A stretch of DNA of 64,000 bases from the NCBI GenBank assembly GCA_022113835.1, contig JAILWY010000016.1, forward strand, positions 2,886,001 to 2,950,000, in the 5' to 3' direction. Made by a program: the position numbers and the translations under genes. Of this stretch, positions 49,668 to 59,767 are shown one piece after another (within the stretch, counting starts at the first letter, position 1; every line of letters begins with the position of its first letter). Source of the DNA: Atopsyche davidsoni. Taxonomy: Eukaryota > Arthropoda > Insecta > Trichoptera > Hydrobiosidae. A model generated the notes under the pieces. That model was not told where the DNA came from and did no database searches. It saw only the letters and a program-made list of their open reading frames with translations.

Positions 49668-50096
49668 GATTTTTTATTTATTTAACCCTTACAACTCAGG
49701 AGCAAACATTTCTCATTTTTGATATTAATATTGTGTTTAGAAGTTAGCTAAATAAAGCGCACTACACACGTAGTAACACAATTGACTACCGACCAACGAA
49801 TTGTATCATCTGACCAACGAATTGCTTTTAGGTATTTTTACCCAAGCGACATATTTATTATTTATTTAATCCATACAAAACATTGCTCATATTAGTATTC
49901 TGTATATAAGTAAGGTAAGTAAAGCGCACTATACACGTAGCAACGCAACTGACAACTGACCAACAAATTGTATCATTTAACCAAGTAACATCAAGAAGCA
50001 TCGAGTCCTTTTTTTTCCTACGTTTTCGCCGTTGGTGCAGTTTGTTGGTCAGTTGTCAGTTGTGTTGCTACGTGTGTAGTGTGCTTCAGCCCTTAT
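49668..50096. repeat. Inverted-repeat element with one duplicated arm
   Basis: AAGCGCACTATACACGTAGC near 49921 pairs with the reverse complement GCTACGTGTGTAGTGTGC near 50066. The inner arms CTGACAACTGACCAACAAATT and TTTGTTGGTCAGTTGTCAG pair as well. A second left arm (GCGCACTACACACGTAGTAA, 49757 onward), with its own flank, stands about 165 bases upstream in direct orientation. It looks like a MITE whose left part was duplicated. Confidence 0.7.
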
Positions 50097-50231
50097 GAAT
50101 GAACTTATGAATCGACAACAGGTTCAAAGTGGATGTGATAAAAATACATTTCTTTCGGAATAGAAATCTTTCTTGTAAATAAAATCAAATAAATATCCAC
50201 GAAGGTTTTCAGAGATTCGATTTTTTTGCAG

Positions 50232-50287
50232 TGTCATCTGGGGCAGCCGGCTTCTGAGTTCCTCAGTGAAGCAGAACTACATTTTAC
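50232..50287 (+). other. Possible untranslated first exon of GST-2
   Basis: A T-rich acceptor (TTTTTTTGCAG) and a consensus donor (GTAAGT) bound 56 bases that could splice to the acceptor at 50502. The joined frame is open into GST-2 but contains no ATG before 50521. Confidence 0.3.
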
Positions 50288-50501
50288 GTAAGTATTACGC
50301 GTACGTATCTAATATTCAGAAGGGTCAAATTACAAAGTCTGTTCCAGAAGAGTTGGACAATAAATTATCAGACCATCTGAAAATAACAAGTTATTAATAA
50401 TAATTCAAAGAAAAGACAGTATGTTTTTCTTTAGACTGATTTGAAAATTAAGGGTTGTCTCTTTCTGGGATTGGTGAGTTTTGATGATGAACACCTTCCA
50501 G

Positions 50502-53500
50502 GTCTCCACCCAAGCTTCACATGCTGGAAGCCAGCCCTCCGTGCCGCTCGGTGCTGCTCACAGCAGCAGCCCTGGGGGTGCCCCTGGAGCTCATCATCGT
50601 CAACGTCCTCCAGGGAGAGCATCTCCAGGCAGACTTCGTCATGGTACAGAAACGGACCTTAGATTGTGCACTGTGTGATGCTCTGGGGACCGAGAGAGCG
50701 TATCGTCGTATGCTCGACCGCAAGCCTGGGCCATACAAAACACAAAATCATTCACTCATTTCCAATCAAGTCAATCCGCATCCACAATAAAAGTGCATAA
50801 ACATTCGTGTCGGATCAAACAAGTACAGGTGGCAGATAATTAAAATATTCACCTTGTTTGTTTGATTTTCCCTAAACTGAGTTTACTGTTTTTATTACTT
50901 GTCGATATTTATTTTAGACAAAGTGTTTATCGTTGAATCGTTTGCTTTTGATTGTGCTATATTGGTGATTTCAGAAAAACCCTCAGCACACCATCCCTCT
51001 ACTTGAAGATAATGATTTCTGTATTTGGGATAGGTAAGTTAACACTTCACCATATAGTTATTTCTGCGTTGATTTTATCAATATAGTGAGTGGCTGTCCT
51101 CTAGTCCTGGCGCAGATTGGGGGGCTCACATGATGTTTAGGCGGATTTCTCTATTCGTTATTGAGTTTGTGTAGGGAAAAATATATAATATAATAAAATA
51201 TGAGTGCATATAACTGCATGCTTATATTTTAAAATTCAGTACAAGCATGATTATTACAGAGAGTTGCGTCCTTCATCGTCCTGTGGAACTAGATAGCTGA
51301 TGACTCGTACCAGAACAAAAATTAAGCTAAAGCAAACTAGGTGTTAAAAGTGAAGTAAAGTAGCGATTGGAAAGCTTAATGGCATAGGACAGAGTTATTC
51401 AATCTTTTTGAATACGCGACCCATATCCTACGTCTCGGGGGGTGTCTCATTACGAAGAAGATTCACACGAAATCGCGATTTCACTGACCGCTTATCGTGG
51501 ATCGAATGGCACATTCCAATGGGCCATAAGACACGTGTTCCGATGTAGGTACTAACCCCTACAATACCTTAAATATATATATATGGTGCCCGCCACCCGA
51601 TCGGCATTCTAGAATGTGCTCTAGGGAGCAAAAAGGTTGGGGACCCTTGTGTTAAGGTATTTAAAGTCGGTGCTATGTTGCAGCAATGCTAAGGATTTTT
51701 AACACATATTTTCCCTTACACCTACAACAAACCTCACTCGTAAGAAACTCATGTACGCTACCACCTAAGACACCAAGCTGTAAGTCCCAGACACAGCGCG
51801 CAAGAGCTGGGGCAAAATATACCGTATTGTAAGACATAGCTTTAAGAAGTATTGTAAATTATCATATTTAATTTAAATAAATATACTTGAAATGTATTTT
51901 TTTGCAGCCATGCTATCTGCACGTACCTGGCGGCGGCTTATGGCCGCACGGACGAGCTCTACCCCAAGGAGACGAGGCGGCGCGCGGTGGTGGACCAGCG
52001 TCTCCACTTCGACTCCTCAGTCACCTCTGCAGTCTTCTACGACGCATTCGTAATTATACTTGCGAAATATGTACCCATTTTCCGTCTAGTCTTGTCTGGT
52101 GTAGTATATCAGTCATATCTGCAGTCCTCTGCGACAGGTGTGGCCAACAAGTCGATCGCGATCGAACTTAGGAACCGATCAGACTACATTATACTTCTTC
52201 TTCTGATGCCTTTCCTCATAGGAGGTTGGTGAACATATTTCTATCCTGGGCCAGTCTCATCAATTTGGCCTAACTTTCTTGTTCTAATGACCCTTCTTCC
52301 TTCGATTTTTCCTTGGACAATCAGCTGGAGAATGCCATATATACTGTTACGAAAATAGGAGACCTTCCGCTTCTTTACCAACCAGCCATTCTGTGCAAGA
52401 CTCTCTCATTTGTGACGCGGTCAACATAGTAGCTGTCTTGAGTGTCCAAGCTTCAACTCCATAAAACATGATACATAGAGCACTAATTTAGAATATACTT
52501 ATTCTACTTTCGGGTCTACATACTTGTGTGAATCGAAATTTTCATACTTTTAACGAAATTCCCCTGGACGTGACGTGTTGCTATTCACGTAGGCAGTGTA
52601 CATAGTATGTACTTCACACCTCCTTCTCAAGGCAACTTTTTAATATAAAAATTAGATTTTATGTACATAAAAGTTGGCCTCCCCTGCTCTATAGCACACG
52701 CGTAATTATTCTTGCGCAATTTGTACCCGTTTCGTATAAACGGAATTTAAAATATGTGCATATAAACAACATTTGAAGATTTTACGATTTCCGGAGACTG
52801 AAGACGTGTCCTGTGTGTCGGCAGCGTGGAGTGATGATGCGCGGAGAAAAGCCGATCCCCGAGAGCAAGGTCGAGCAGTTCATGACGACGTACGGACTCC
52901 TGGACGCCTTCCTGGCCGGCACCACGTGGCTGGCGGGGTCGGAGGTCACCGTGGCCGACCTCTGCAGCCTGCCCATGGTCATGGGGGCCGCGGACTTGGT
53001 GCCCATACCCGAGGACAGGTGAGAAGACACGAGGCTTCCGACGACACCCCACACCGGCTAAAACCCCAAACGTCTATCCACATGATGAGGTAGATCGACG
53101 TATGTGTTACAGGGGTTGTGTCTTTTCAGGCACTTCACTTGTGAACTTCGTTTTGAAAATGCCAGCGAGATAAGATAGACATGATAAAAAAAATTCCAGT
53201 CGAATAGTTTGGAGCCGGTCGATAATTTTCGTTGGCGCCGTGAAGCTATTTACATGAATAAATCTCATATCAATACACTACTACCATAAATCGTTTGAAG
53301 CAAATATACAAGCAACATGAACTGGTCTAAAAAATGTTGGTATCATTTAAAGTTGTTATTTTTGTTAGATCAAATATAAGCACGGACGACGAATTTGTAT
53401 GAACACTAGGCCGAGTCGGGTTTTTTTTATTTGTCATTATAATATACTAAAATATATTATCTAGAAATCGAAACAGTTCAGTAGGCTTCTATTGTAAAAC

Positions 53501-54621
53501 ATTACAATAGAAGTTTTATCTTCGGATGTAAACTCTGTTAAGTTGTGAAATCAAAACCGGGATGGGACGTTATTAGATCGTGGTTTCCGCAGCATTGAAT
53601 AAAAGTTTATTAATATAAAATTTAAAGTATTTGACGCCATTTACCGTTAATATATTTAAAATTATTATGTCGCTTGGTGATGAAGGGGTCTGCCTGCTAG
53701 TAAACTGATCGTAAGTATATTTACATTAAGATTCATAAAACAAAAAGTGTTCGATGTGTACCTATACGTCGAAATTGTTAATTTTTTAAGGAATTTTTCC
53801 TTTACTGGTTTTTTCAATCTCCAGAGCGGTATTTACAAAACTTGTTTAAAAACATGTCGCAGCAAGTTATTTCCGGAGGTGTGAGAATTCCGAGATATAT
53901 TATAGCATTGGGACACAGTCAACATACTTTCAATCCCTCAATATTGTTGAAAGAAAATAATGGCATTTTGTCAAAATCAAAAAAATGATATCACGAGATG
54001 CACTCACATTTTAAGACATTATAATTTGCTCGCAGATTCCCGAGTGTGGTATCTTGAGACCGCAATATCAGACTATCACGAGATGCACTCACTTTCAGAT
54101 GTTATAATTTGCTTGCAGATTCCTGAGTGTGGTGTTTTGAACTCGTCATTCCAAGATATCACGAGATGCACTCACTTTAAGATATTGTGATTTGCTCGCA
54201 GATTCTTGAGTGTGGTGTCCTGAGACCGCAATATCAGACTATCACGAGATGCACTCACTTTAAGATATTGTGATCTGCTCGCAAATTCTTGAGTGTGGTG
54301 TCTTGAGACCGCAATACCAGACTATCACGAGATGCACTCACTTGCAGATATTGTAATTTGCTCACAGATTCCCGAGAGTTATGTATTGATGCCGTAATTC
54401 CAGGATATTATATATAACGATTTGCTCGCAGATTCCCGAGTTTGGTATCTCGATACAAGGGTGTTACGAGGTGTACTCACCTTCAGGTGTGGTTTTCTCG
54501 CAGATTCCCGAACGTGGTGTCCTGGATCGACAACTGCAAGACCCTCCCGTACTACGAATCGGCCAACAGCGCAGGGCAAGAAGAATTTTCCAAACTGGTC
54601 CAGGGAATACTGAGTGCCTAG
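50502..54621 (+). CDS. Glutathione S-transferase, epsilon-like, GST-2
   Basis: Five exons: 50502-50643, 50975-51033, 51908-52049, 52825-53018 and 54504-54621. The active-site pattern is EASPPCRSVLLTAAALG, and then come [57 protein letters not shown] and FPNVVSWIDNCKTLPYYE. The internal ATG at 50521 gives 211 residues but cuts off the usual KL-aromatic first strand (PPKLHM). If an upstream exon ends in AT, the G at 50502 completes a split start codon and the protein has 218 residues. Exons 2-4 have the same lengths as in GST-3 and GST-4. Introns 2-4 are full of repeats, and the last intron carries an array of duplicated acceptor sites. Codons in exons 3 and 4 are much richer in G and C than in its + strand neighbours. 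Confidence 0.85.
51087..51171 (-). repeat. Dispersed repeat family 2, inverted copy
   Basis: On the - strand it reads CTCAATAACGAATAGAG, GAGCCCCCCAATCTGCGCCA and GGACTAGAGGACAGCC, matching 38398-38512. It lies in intron 2 of GST-2. Confidence 0.65.
51390..51651. mobile_element. Putative hAT-type MITE carrying a further insertion
   Basis: The left part CAGAGTTATTCAATCTTTTT and the right part AAAAAGGTTGGGGACCC are weak inverted repeats of the type seen in hAT MITEs. No clean 8-bp duplication is visible. The interior 51427-51563 is shared with 58528-58714 and is therefore a separate repeat. Confidence 0.4.
51427..51563. repeat. Dispersed repeat family 4, first copy
   Basis: It starts ACGTCTCGGGGGGTGTCTCATT, has ACTGACCGCT in the middle, and ends TGTAGGTACTAACCCCTACAA. 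The second copy, in GST-3 intron 2, has the same order. Confidence 0.7.
51738..51832 (+). repeat. Dispersed repeat family 2, fourth copy
   Basis: AAACTCATGTACGCTACCACC, TAAGACACCAAGCTGTAAG and the following GC-rich part match the 38398-38512 repeat. It lies in intron 2 of GST-2. Confidence 0.55.
52190..52480 (-). repeat. Dispersed repeat family 3, second copy
   Basis: GCCTTTCCTCATAGGAGGTT, CTTCCTTCGATTTTTCCTTGG, GACTCTCTCATTTGTGACG, GGTCAACATAG and CAACTCCATAAAAC follow the order of 48315-48600. It lies in intron 3 of GST-2. Strand is arbitrary. Confidence 0.6.
53989..54503 (+). repeat. Tandem array of duplicated 3' splice sites before the last GST-2 exon
   Basis: Six degenerate copies of the sequence around the final acceptor (TTTGCTCGCAGATTCCCGAGTGTGGT) precede the real one. 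The equivalent first exon bases are at 54036, 54119, 54202, 54285, 54368, 54432 and 54504. The first four intervals are exactly 83 bp and the next two are 64 and 72 bp. In copies 1-5 the reading hits a stop after about eight codons (the exon's TGG is TGA in the copies). In copy 4 the acceptor AG is mutated to AA. Copy 6 is in frame with the real exon. Confidence 0.92.
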
Positions 54622-57272
54622 CTCACCCGAACTCGGCCTCGGAAGCGAATGACGATGCAACTCTGAATCACCAATTTCTGGCAACAATAAACATCGCAAT
54701 ACAATTCTTATTATTTGTCGTTACTTTGAGAATAATATGTGTCAATAAGCACGATGTGAACATTAAAAAAAAAATTATTATATGTTGCCAATGGTTTTAT
54801 GCTGTGGAGTTATTTAAAGCATTAAGTCAGTGCACGCCTTTAAATACATTCACATAAAATAAAATAAGAAATTCTCAGCAAAGTAGATGCAATCTACGCT
54901 TAAAATATATTTTTAGTTTTTAATAAACAATAAAAAAAATTGCGTCATTTATAAGTATGAAATTCACCAAATAAAAATACTCAGTGGCGTGAGGTGCATA
55001 CAAGTATACGTACTTATTTTACATGCTTTTAGTACAAAATGTGATTAATTAGAGTTAGTTTATTTCCAATTAATAATACTGCTTACTCAGGTTTTGAATT
55101 CACAGATGTACATTTTATAATTGATTTGATTATTAAATAAGTTTTGGAGCTCACCATGTTTTTTTACTGCAGCCGAAAACCGACCAACAAATCACTAGTA
55201 ATAGGTATATTAAGAAAAGATAAAAAACTAAAAACAATATAGAATATTATTTATAATTATAAATAAATACGAATATCATGGATATGTCTGGGTTGCCAAT
55301 GGGTTTACATATTTTTATATAGTTTTAACACAAAGCCATACTAAAGGTAAACACTAACAGCAGTTGATGATGACTTCAGAATTATTCTTATAAAACAAAT
55401 ATTGTTTTGTTGCAACGTTATTCAATGCATCCTGGTAAATATTAAAATTTATTGCATTTTTTATAAAGCAAATACCCCTTCGCGAAGCGGATTTACATTT
55501 TAAATATTTTAACACTTTTACATAATGTTAGAATCAAAACATATTCTATTCAGTATTCTGAGAAACTTGAAGATTTTTACCAGATAAAATTAATGATTAA
55601 AATTTTCACAAAAAATATTTTTTTAAATTCTGTTAAAAAGCGACTTAACCTGATTATTTATGTAATAAAATATATAAATAGTTTTGATATCAACAAATTA
55701 GGATGTTGCGCATTAGCTTGTTTTAAAAAAATATTTTCTTGGATGTTATGGCGCGTCAAAGTTTCGCTGGTCTTCTGATATTTCGACTCCGTACTATATT
55801 TTAGTATCAAACAATTACTATGCAATGAGTATTTTTTGCAAGACTTATCTTTCTTTTTTTCTGAGTAAATTGTTTAGCAAGTAGATCTACCTTTTATCAA
55901 GTATGCTGTCTTCTACCTTCCTAGCAGATGCGGCATTCACAGTAGTTAAATATAATTTTTTAAATTTATTACAAAATATTCAATTTAGTCTGTCCACGTT
56001 AAAAATAAAAAATCTCATTTACATATTTTAGTTTTTATACAAGTAGTATTTATTTTAATTCCCAACGCGATAGTAAAAACTGATAAAACTCTTCTAATTT
56101 ATATTTTATCTTGTTAATTAAAAAAACATTTAGAGGTCATTTAATTACGGAAGTATTAATGTTAGATTTTTTATTCTAATACTTCTTTAAAACCTTCTTT
56201 ATACCCTTAAATTTATTTTTCTAATACTTTAACAAATTGATTCAATGTATTAAAATAATCGACGTAAAGGTCATAATTTATATTATGTAGGTCCTTATTG
56301 ATAATGATTGAGTATGTATGCAAATGAGGTCGGCTCTAATATTATCGTATATATTAAATATTACATAAAACCTCGCAGGACGAGTATTTTGCTTGTGCAA
56401 CAGGTTATACTAGTGATGGGCACAATCGACTAAATAATCGAATTTATTAACCATTTTACTTCAAATAAAAATATTTTTTTTACTCGAATTAGTCTCGGAT
56501 TGAAGCAAGCATTTGATCACCGGTTGAAACGTTGAGTGATTTTTCCACATGTTAATTTTTATTGGTGACCGGTTTCGGCATCATCGAACTCAGTTTGATA
56601 ATGCCAACGTGAAAGATTGGCGAAACCGGTCACCAATAAAAATTAGCACGTGGAAAAATCACTAAAGTATTTTATTATAATTAAAATATTAAAATGGAAT
56701 TCCACCAAGAACTCTCTGTCGATTCGTCATTTTATTCTTCACCATTCACTCTCTCGGCTTGTATTGTTAGATTTTGTGTCGATTGCAAAAATATTTTAGA
56801 TGTGCAAAAATTTATTTATTTTATTCGTTCATTAATTCGATCATCGATTATGTCCATCAATATTTCTTGTTGCTGTCGGTTGATTTGCGGCATCTCATTC
56901 AGTCAACTTGCTTTGATCAGACGAGATCGACGTTTCCTTTTCATCGAGTAAGTTTTGTATTTATTCTACAAGTAATAATCATAGAAATAAAAATAGCCAA
57001 TAGTTAGTGCCAGTAAAGACCAAAATCGATCATCAAAAAAATATTTTGATGATCAATTTGGCGCCGAAGTACTCCCAGCCACCGCGGTTCATTAACTGAG
57101 GAAAAATTTAAATCGATATATGCAAATATGAAACCAAAATACAAACCTGTCTCAAAAAAAAATTTGGGGATTTTTCTCGTCATTTCTTTTATAGTTTTGA
57201 TATTTTGATCTAAATTGCGGATCGTCTATATGCATTTTTAGTAAATACATTTTTTCTAGCATTATTTTCACC
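54622..57272. other. Intergenic between GST-2 and GST-3
   Basis: AATAAA at about 54687 can end the GST-2 transcript. Beyond it lie more than 2 kb of AT-rich DNA without a supported gene, apart from the palindromic element at 56535-56663. The promoter of GST-3 must lie in the last few hundred bases. No clear TATA box was identified. Confidence 0.5.
56535..56663. mobile_element. Palindromic foldback MITE, 129 bp
   Basis: The left arm AGTGATTTTTCCACATG...GGTGACCGGTTTCGG pairs over about 44 bp with the right arm, whose reverse complement reads AGTGATTTTTCCACGTG...GGTGACCGGTTTCGCC. Partial copies lie at 42683, 43583 and 59021, so it is a mobile family. No coding capacity. Confidence 0.88.
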
Positions 57273-59762
57273 ATGGCACCAAAGCTGTACATGATAGAAA
57301 TCAGTCCGCCAGTGAGATCGGTGCTGATGGTGGCTGAAGCTCTGGGTCTGGAGCTGGAAAGAAAGCAGATGGACGTCACCAAGGGGGAGCACCTCACTCC
57401 AGAATTTATCAAGGTCAGTTCTGACACTATCAATGAAGACCAGAAAACGCTGGTAGCTGGTAGCTAATGCAAAATAACATTACTATGTTACTACCAGAAT
57501 AACACCGCAATGAATAGTTTTTTTTATTAAGGCATCATAAACTGTGGTTATCGTCATCTGACAAGGGTATTTCTTTATAATAATAATTATTCAACAATAC
57601 AAAAACATTTATAATAAATATATGTATAATTATACTACATACATTTCACTATATGTATATATATTTTCTCCTCAGATAAATCCTCAGCATACGATTCCTA
57701 CACTTGAAGATAACGGCTTAATTATATGGGAGAGGTAAGAATCACCATCATAATGTTTTGACGTTGAAAAAAAAAAGAACATCAGTTGTAGTCTGATAAT
57801 AAAACATAATACAAAGGATAAATTACCTTTATGGATTTCAAGAGATAATAAGTATAAAACTCATTTATCATTTTTGCATTGCCTTGTTAAAATAATTGGC
57901 CAATGATTAAAGCCTAGCATGTTAGAATCATGACAGGATTATACGATTTGACATCGAGGTTATGATAGAAAACTTAGTGTTCATTGCGATTAATTTCATA
58001 TTATCTGTTATTTTTTTAAATTCATAATGAATCTACACATCTACTTCATAGGCTGCCATAACACTGCTATGAAGTCTAATAATGACTCCCAAGAATCCAT
58101 TGGCCTTAAGTGATTATCTTAACCATTTATAAACTCAGCATGGGAGTGTTTACCATAAATTTAAATAAATTTAATGAAGAATACTTAAATCCCTGTTTAG
58201 CTTGTAGATGCCTTTCAAACCTTATAGTTCATCATCAAGTTTTTCGCCGATGATAAAGTTGAAGTCACCAATTTCGCTGAAGTATTATGATGTATTGTTG
58301 ACTCCGATGTCGTTGATGTGATGTTGTGGTTGCAGGATTGATGTATGGTTGGAAATCAGAAGGCTGGCGAAATATTTGCATATTCGTAGTTTATTCAGTA
58401 TAACTAAACTGGTTAGAAATATAGGTGGTTACTGCTTCGATGCCGCGAGGTCTCTCTGGAGAGGCGCGGGGAAGCCGCTTATACAGGGTCCCGCTGTCTT
58501 TGTGGATAGCGTAAACAGGAAGATTCCCACGTATCGGGGGGTGTCTCATTGCGAGGACATCTTGCCTGCAATACGATCGCCTTTTGACTGACCGCTAATT
58601 ACTAAGGGTATATGTTCTATTTTAATGGCTGTCTAATAAAATATCTAATGGATTAAGGGTCGAATGTTACATTCCAACCAAATTCCAATTTCGGTGTAGG
58701 TACTAACCCCTACAAGTTAAACTTGAACTTTATATAGTGGCAAATAGAACTTTACCCTTTTAATATAATTTTATATTTGCTGCCTTTTCAACGAAAGCTT
58801 TATTACTCGTATATATAATTTGATTTCAGTAATGCCATTGCTGCTTACTTGGTCAGTGTCTATGGCAAAAATGATTCTCTGTATCCGAAGGATCCCAGGA
58901 AGAGAGCAACAGTGGACCAGAGGCTATACTTTATTTCCTCTAATCTATTTACCAGCATGAGAAGAGCTGTGGTGAGTGGATCATTATTACAGTAATGATA
59001 TTGAATAAAACTTATTTCCATGATTTTTTCCACGTTTTTGTTTTTATTGTGACTGGTTTTGCCAACTTCTCTATAGAATACAAGCTATGGTTTGAGGTTA
59101 TGACATTCGTTTATTAAATGTTAAGCTTTTTTTTGGCAAACATCGGACACATGTGCTTGAGTCATATTCAGGAAATGATACTGGGAAGAAAACTTTGACC
59201 TTACGTGCACAACGTGTTGAGATTAAGTTTGCTCCAGGACCTCTAAGTATCACCACTTGGGATAAAAAATTTAATTGTGTCGTATCTTCAAGAGTCTTAG
59301 TCATGAATCACATCCTTATGTTTCAGGCTCCAATTATATTTAAAGGAGTAAAAGCTTTGTCAGACGAGCTCCAAGGAGAACTGACAGATTGTTACTCATT
59401 CATGGAAGCGTTCTTAGATGGAAAAGAATGGCTAGCGGGAGATCAGCTCACCATTGCTGACTTGTCCGCAATTGCCATAATGAGTAGTGCCAATATTTTC
59501 CTGACTGTAGATTCCACCAAGTAAGCATAACTTTAACTTTTCATTGCTTGAGTGTTTTGAAATTGTGTTTGATTTGTTATTGTACTAGCAGATTAAGGAT
59601 ACTTCATTTAAAGAATCATGTTTATTTTATAGATTTCCTCGTGTGATATCATGGATGAAAAAATGTCAAGCCCTGCCTTATTACGAAAAAGCCAATGGTA
59701 TCGGACTGGGTAAAATGACTACAGTTATCCAAGCCAAAATACGAGAAAATAATGCAGTGTAA
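57273..59762 (+). CDS. Glutathione S-transferase, epsilon-like, GST-3
   Basis: Five exons: 57273-57413, 57676-57734, 58830-58971, 59327-59520 and 59633-59762. They give 221 residues, the usual length. The start is the ATG of [19 protein letters not shown], with the catalytic Ser at residue 11. [12 protein letters not shown] supplies the cis-proline loop. The glutathione-contacting ESHAI of relatives is [10 protein letters not shown] here, with Asn in place of His. The C-terminal domain has [24 protein letters not shown] and [18 protein letters not shown]. Expected function is glutathione conjugation of toxic electrophiles. All splice sites are GT-AG. The stop is immediately followed by AATAAA (59762-59767), and a second AATAAA lies at about 59932. 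Confidence 0.92.
58528..58714. repeat. Dispersed repeat family 4, second copy
   Basis: ACGTATCGGGGGGTGTCTCATT, TGACTGACCGCTAAT and GTGTAGGTACTAACCCCTACAA match the copy at 51427-51563. It lies in intron 2 of GST-3, and GC-rich DNA to its left (58440-58527) may belong to the same insertion. Confidence 0.7.
59021..59072. repeat. Foldback repeat family, decayed half copy
   Basis: TGATTTTTTCCACGTTTTTG followed by TTTTTATTGTGACTGGTTTTGCCAAC resembles one arm of the 56535-56663 element. It lies in intron 3 of GST-3. Confidence 0.55.
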
Positions 59763-59767
59763 ATAAA

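Noticed and set aside
56694..57007. + strand frames of about 80 codons
   Set aside because: They are AT-rich chance frames without domain, splice context or paralogue.
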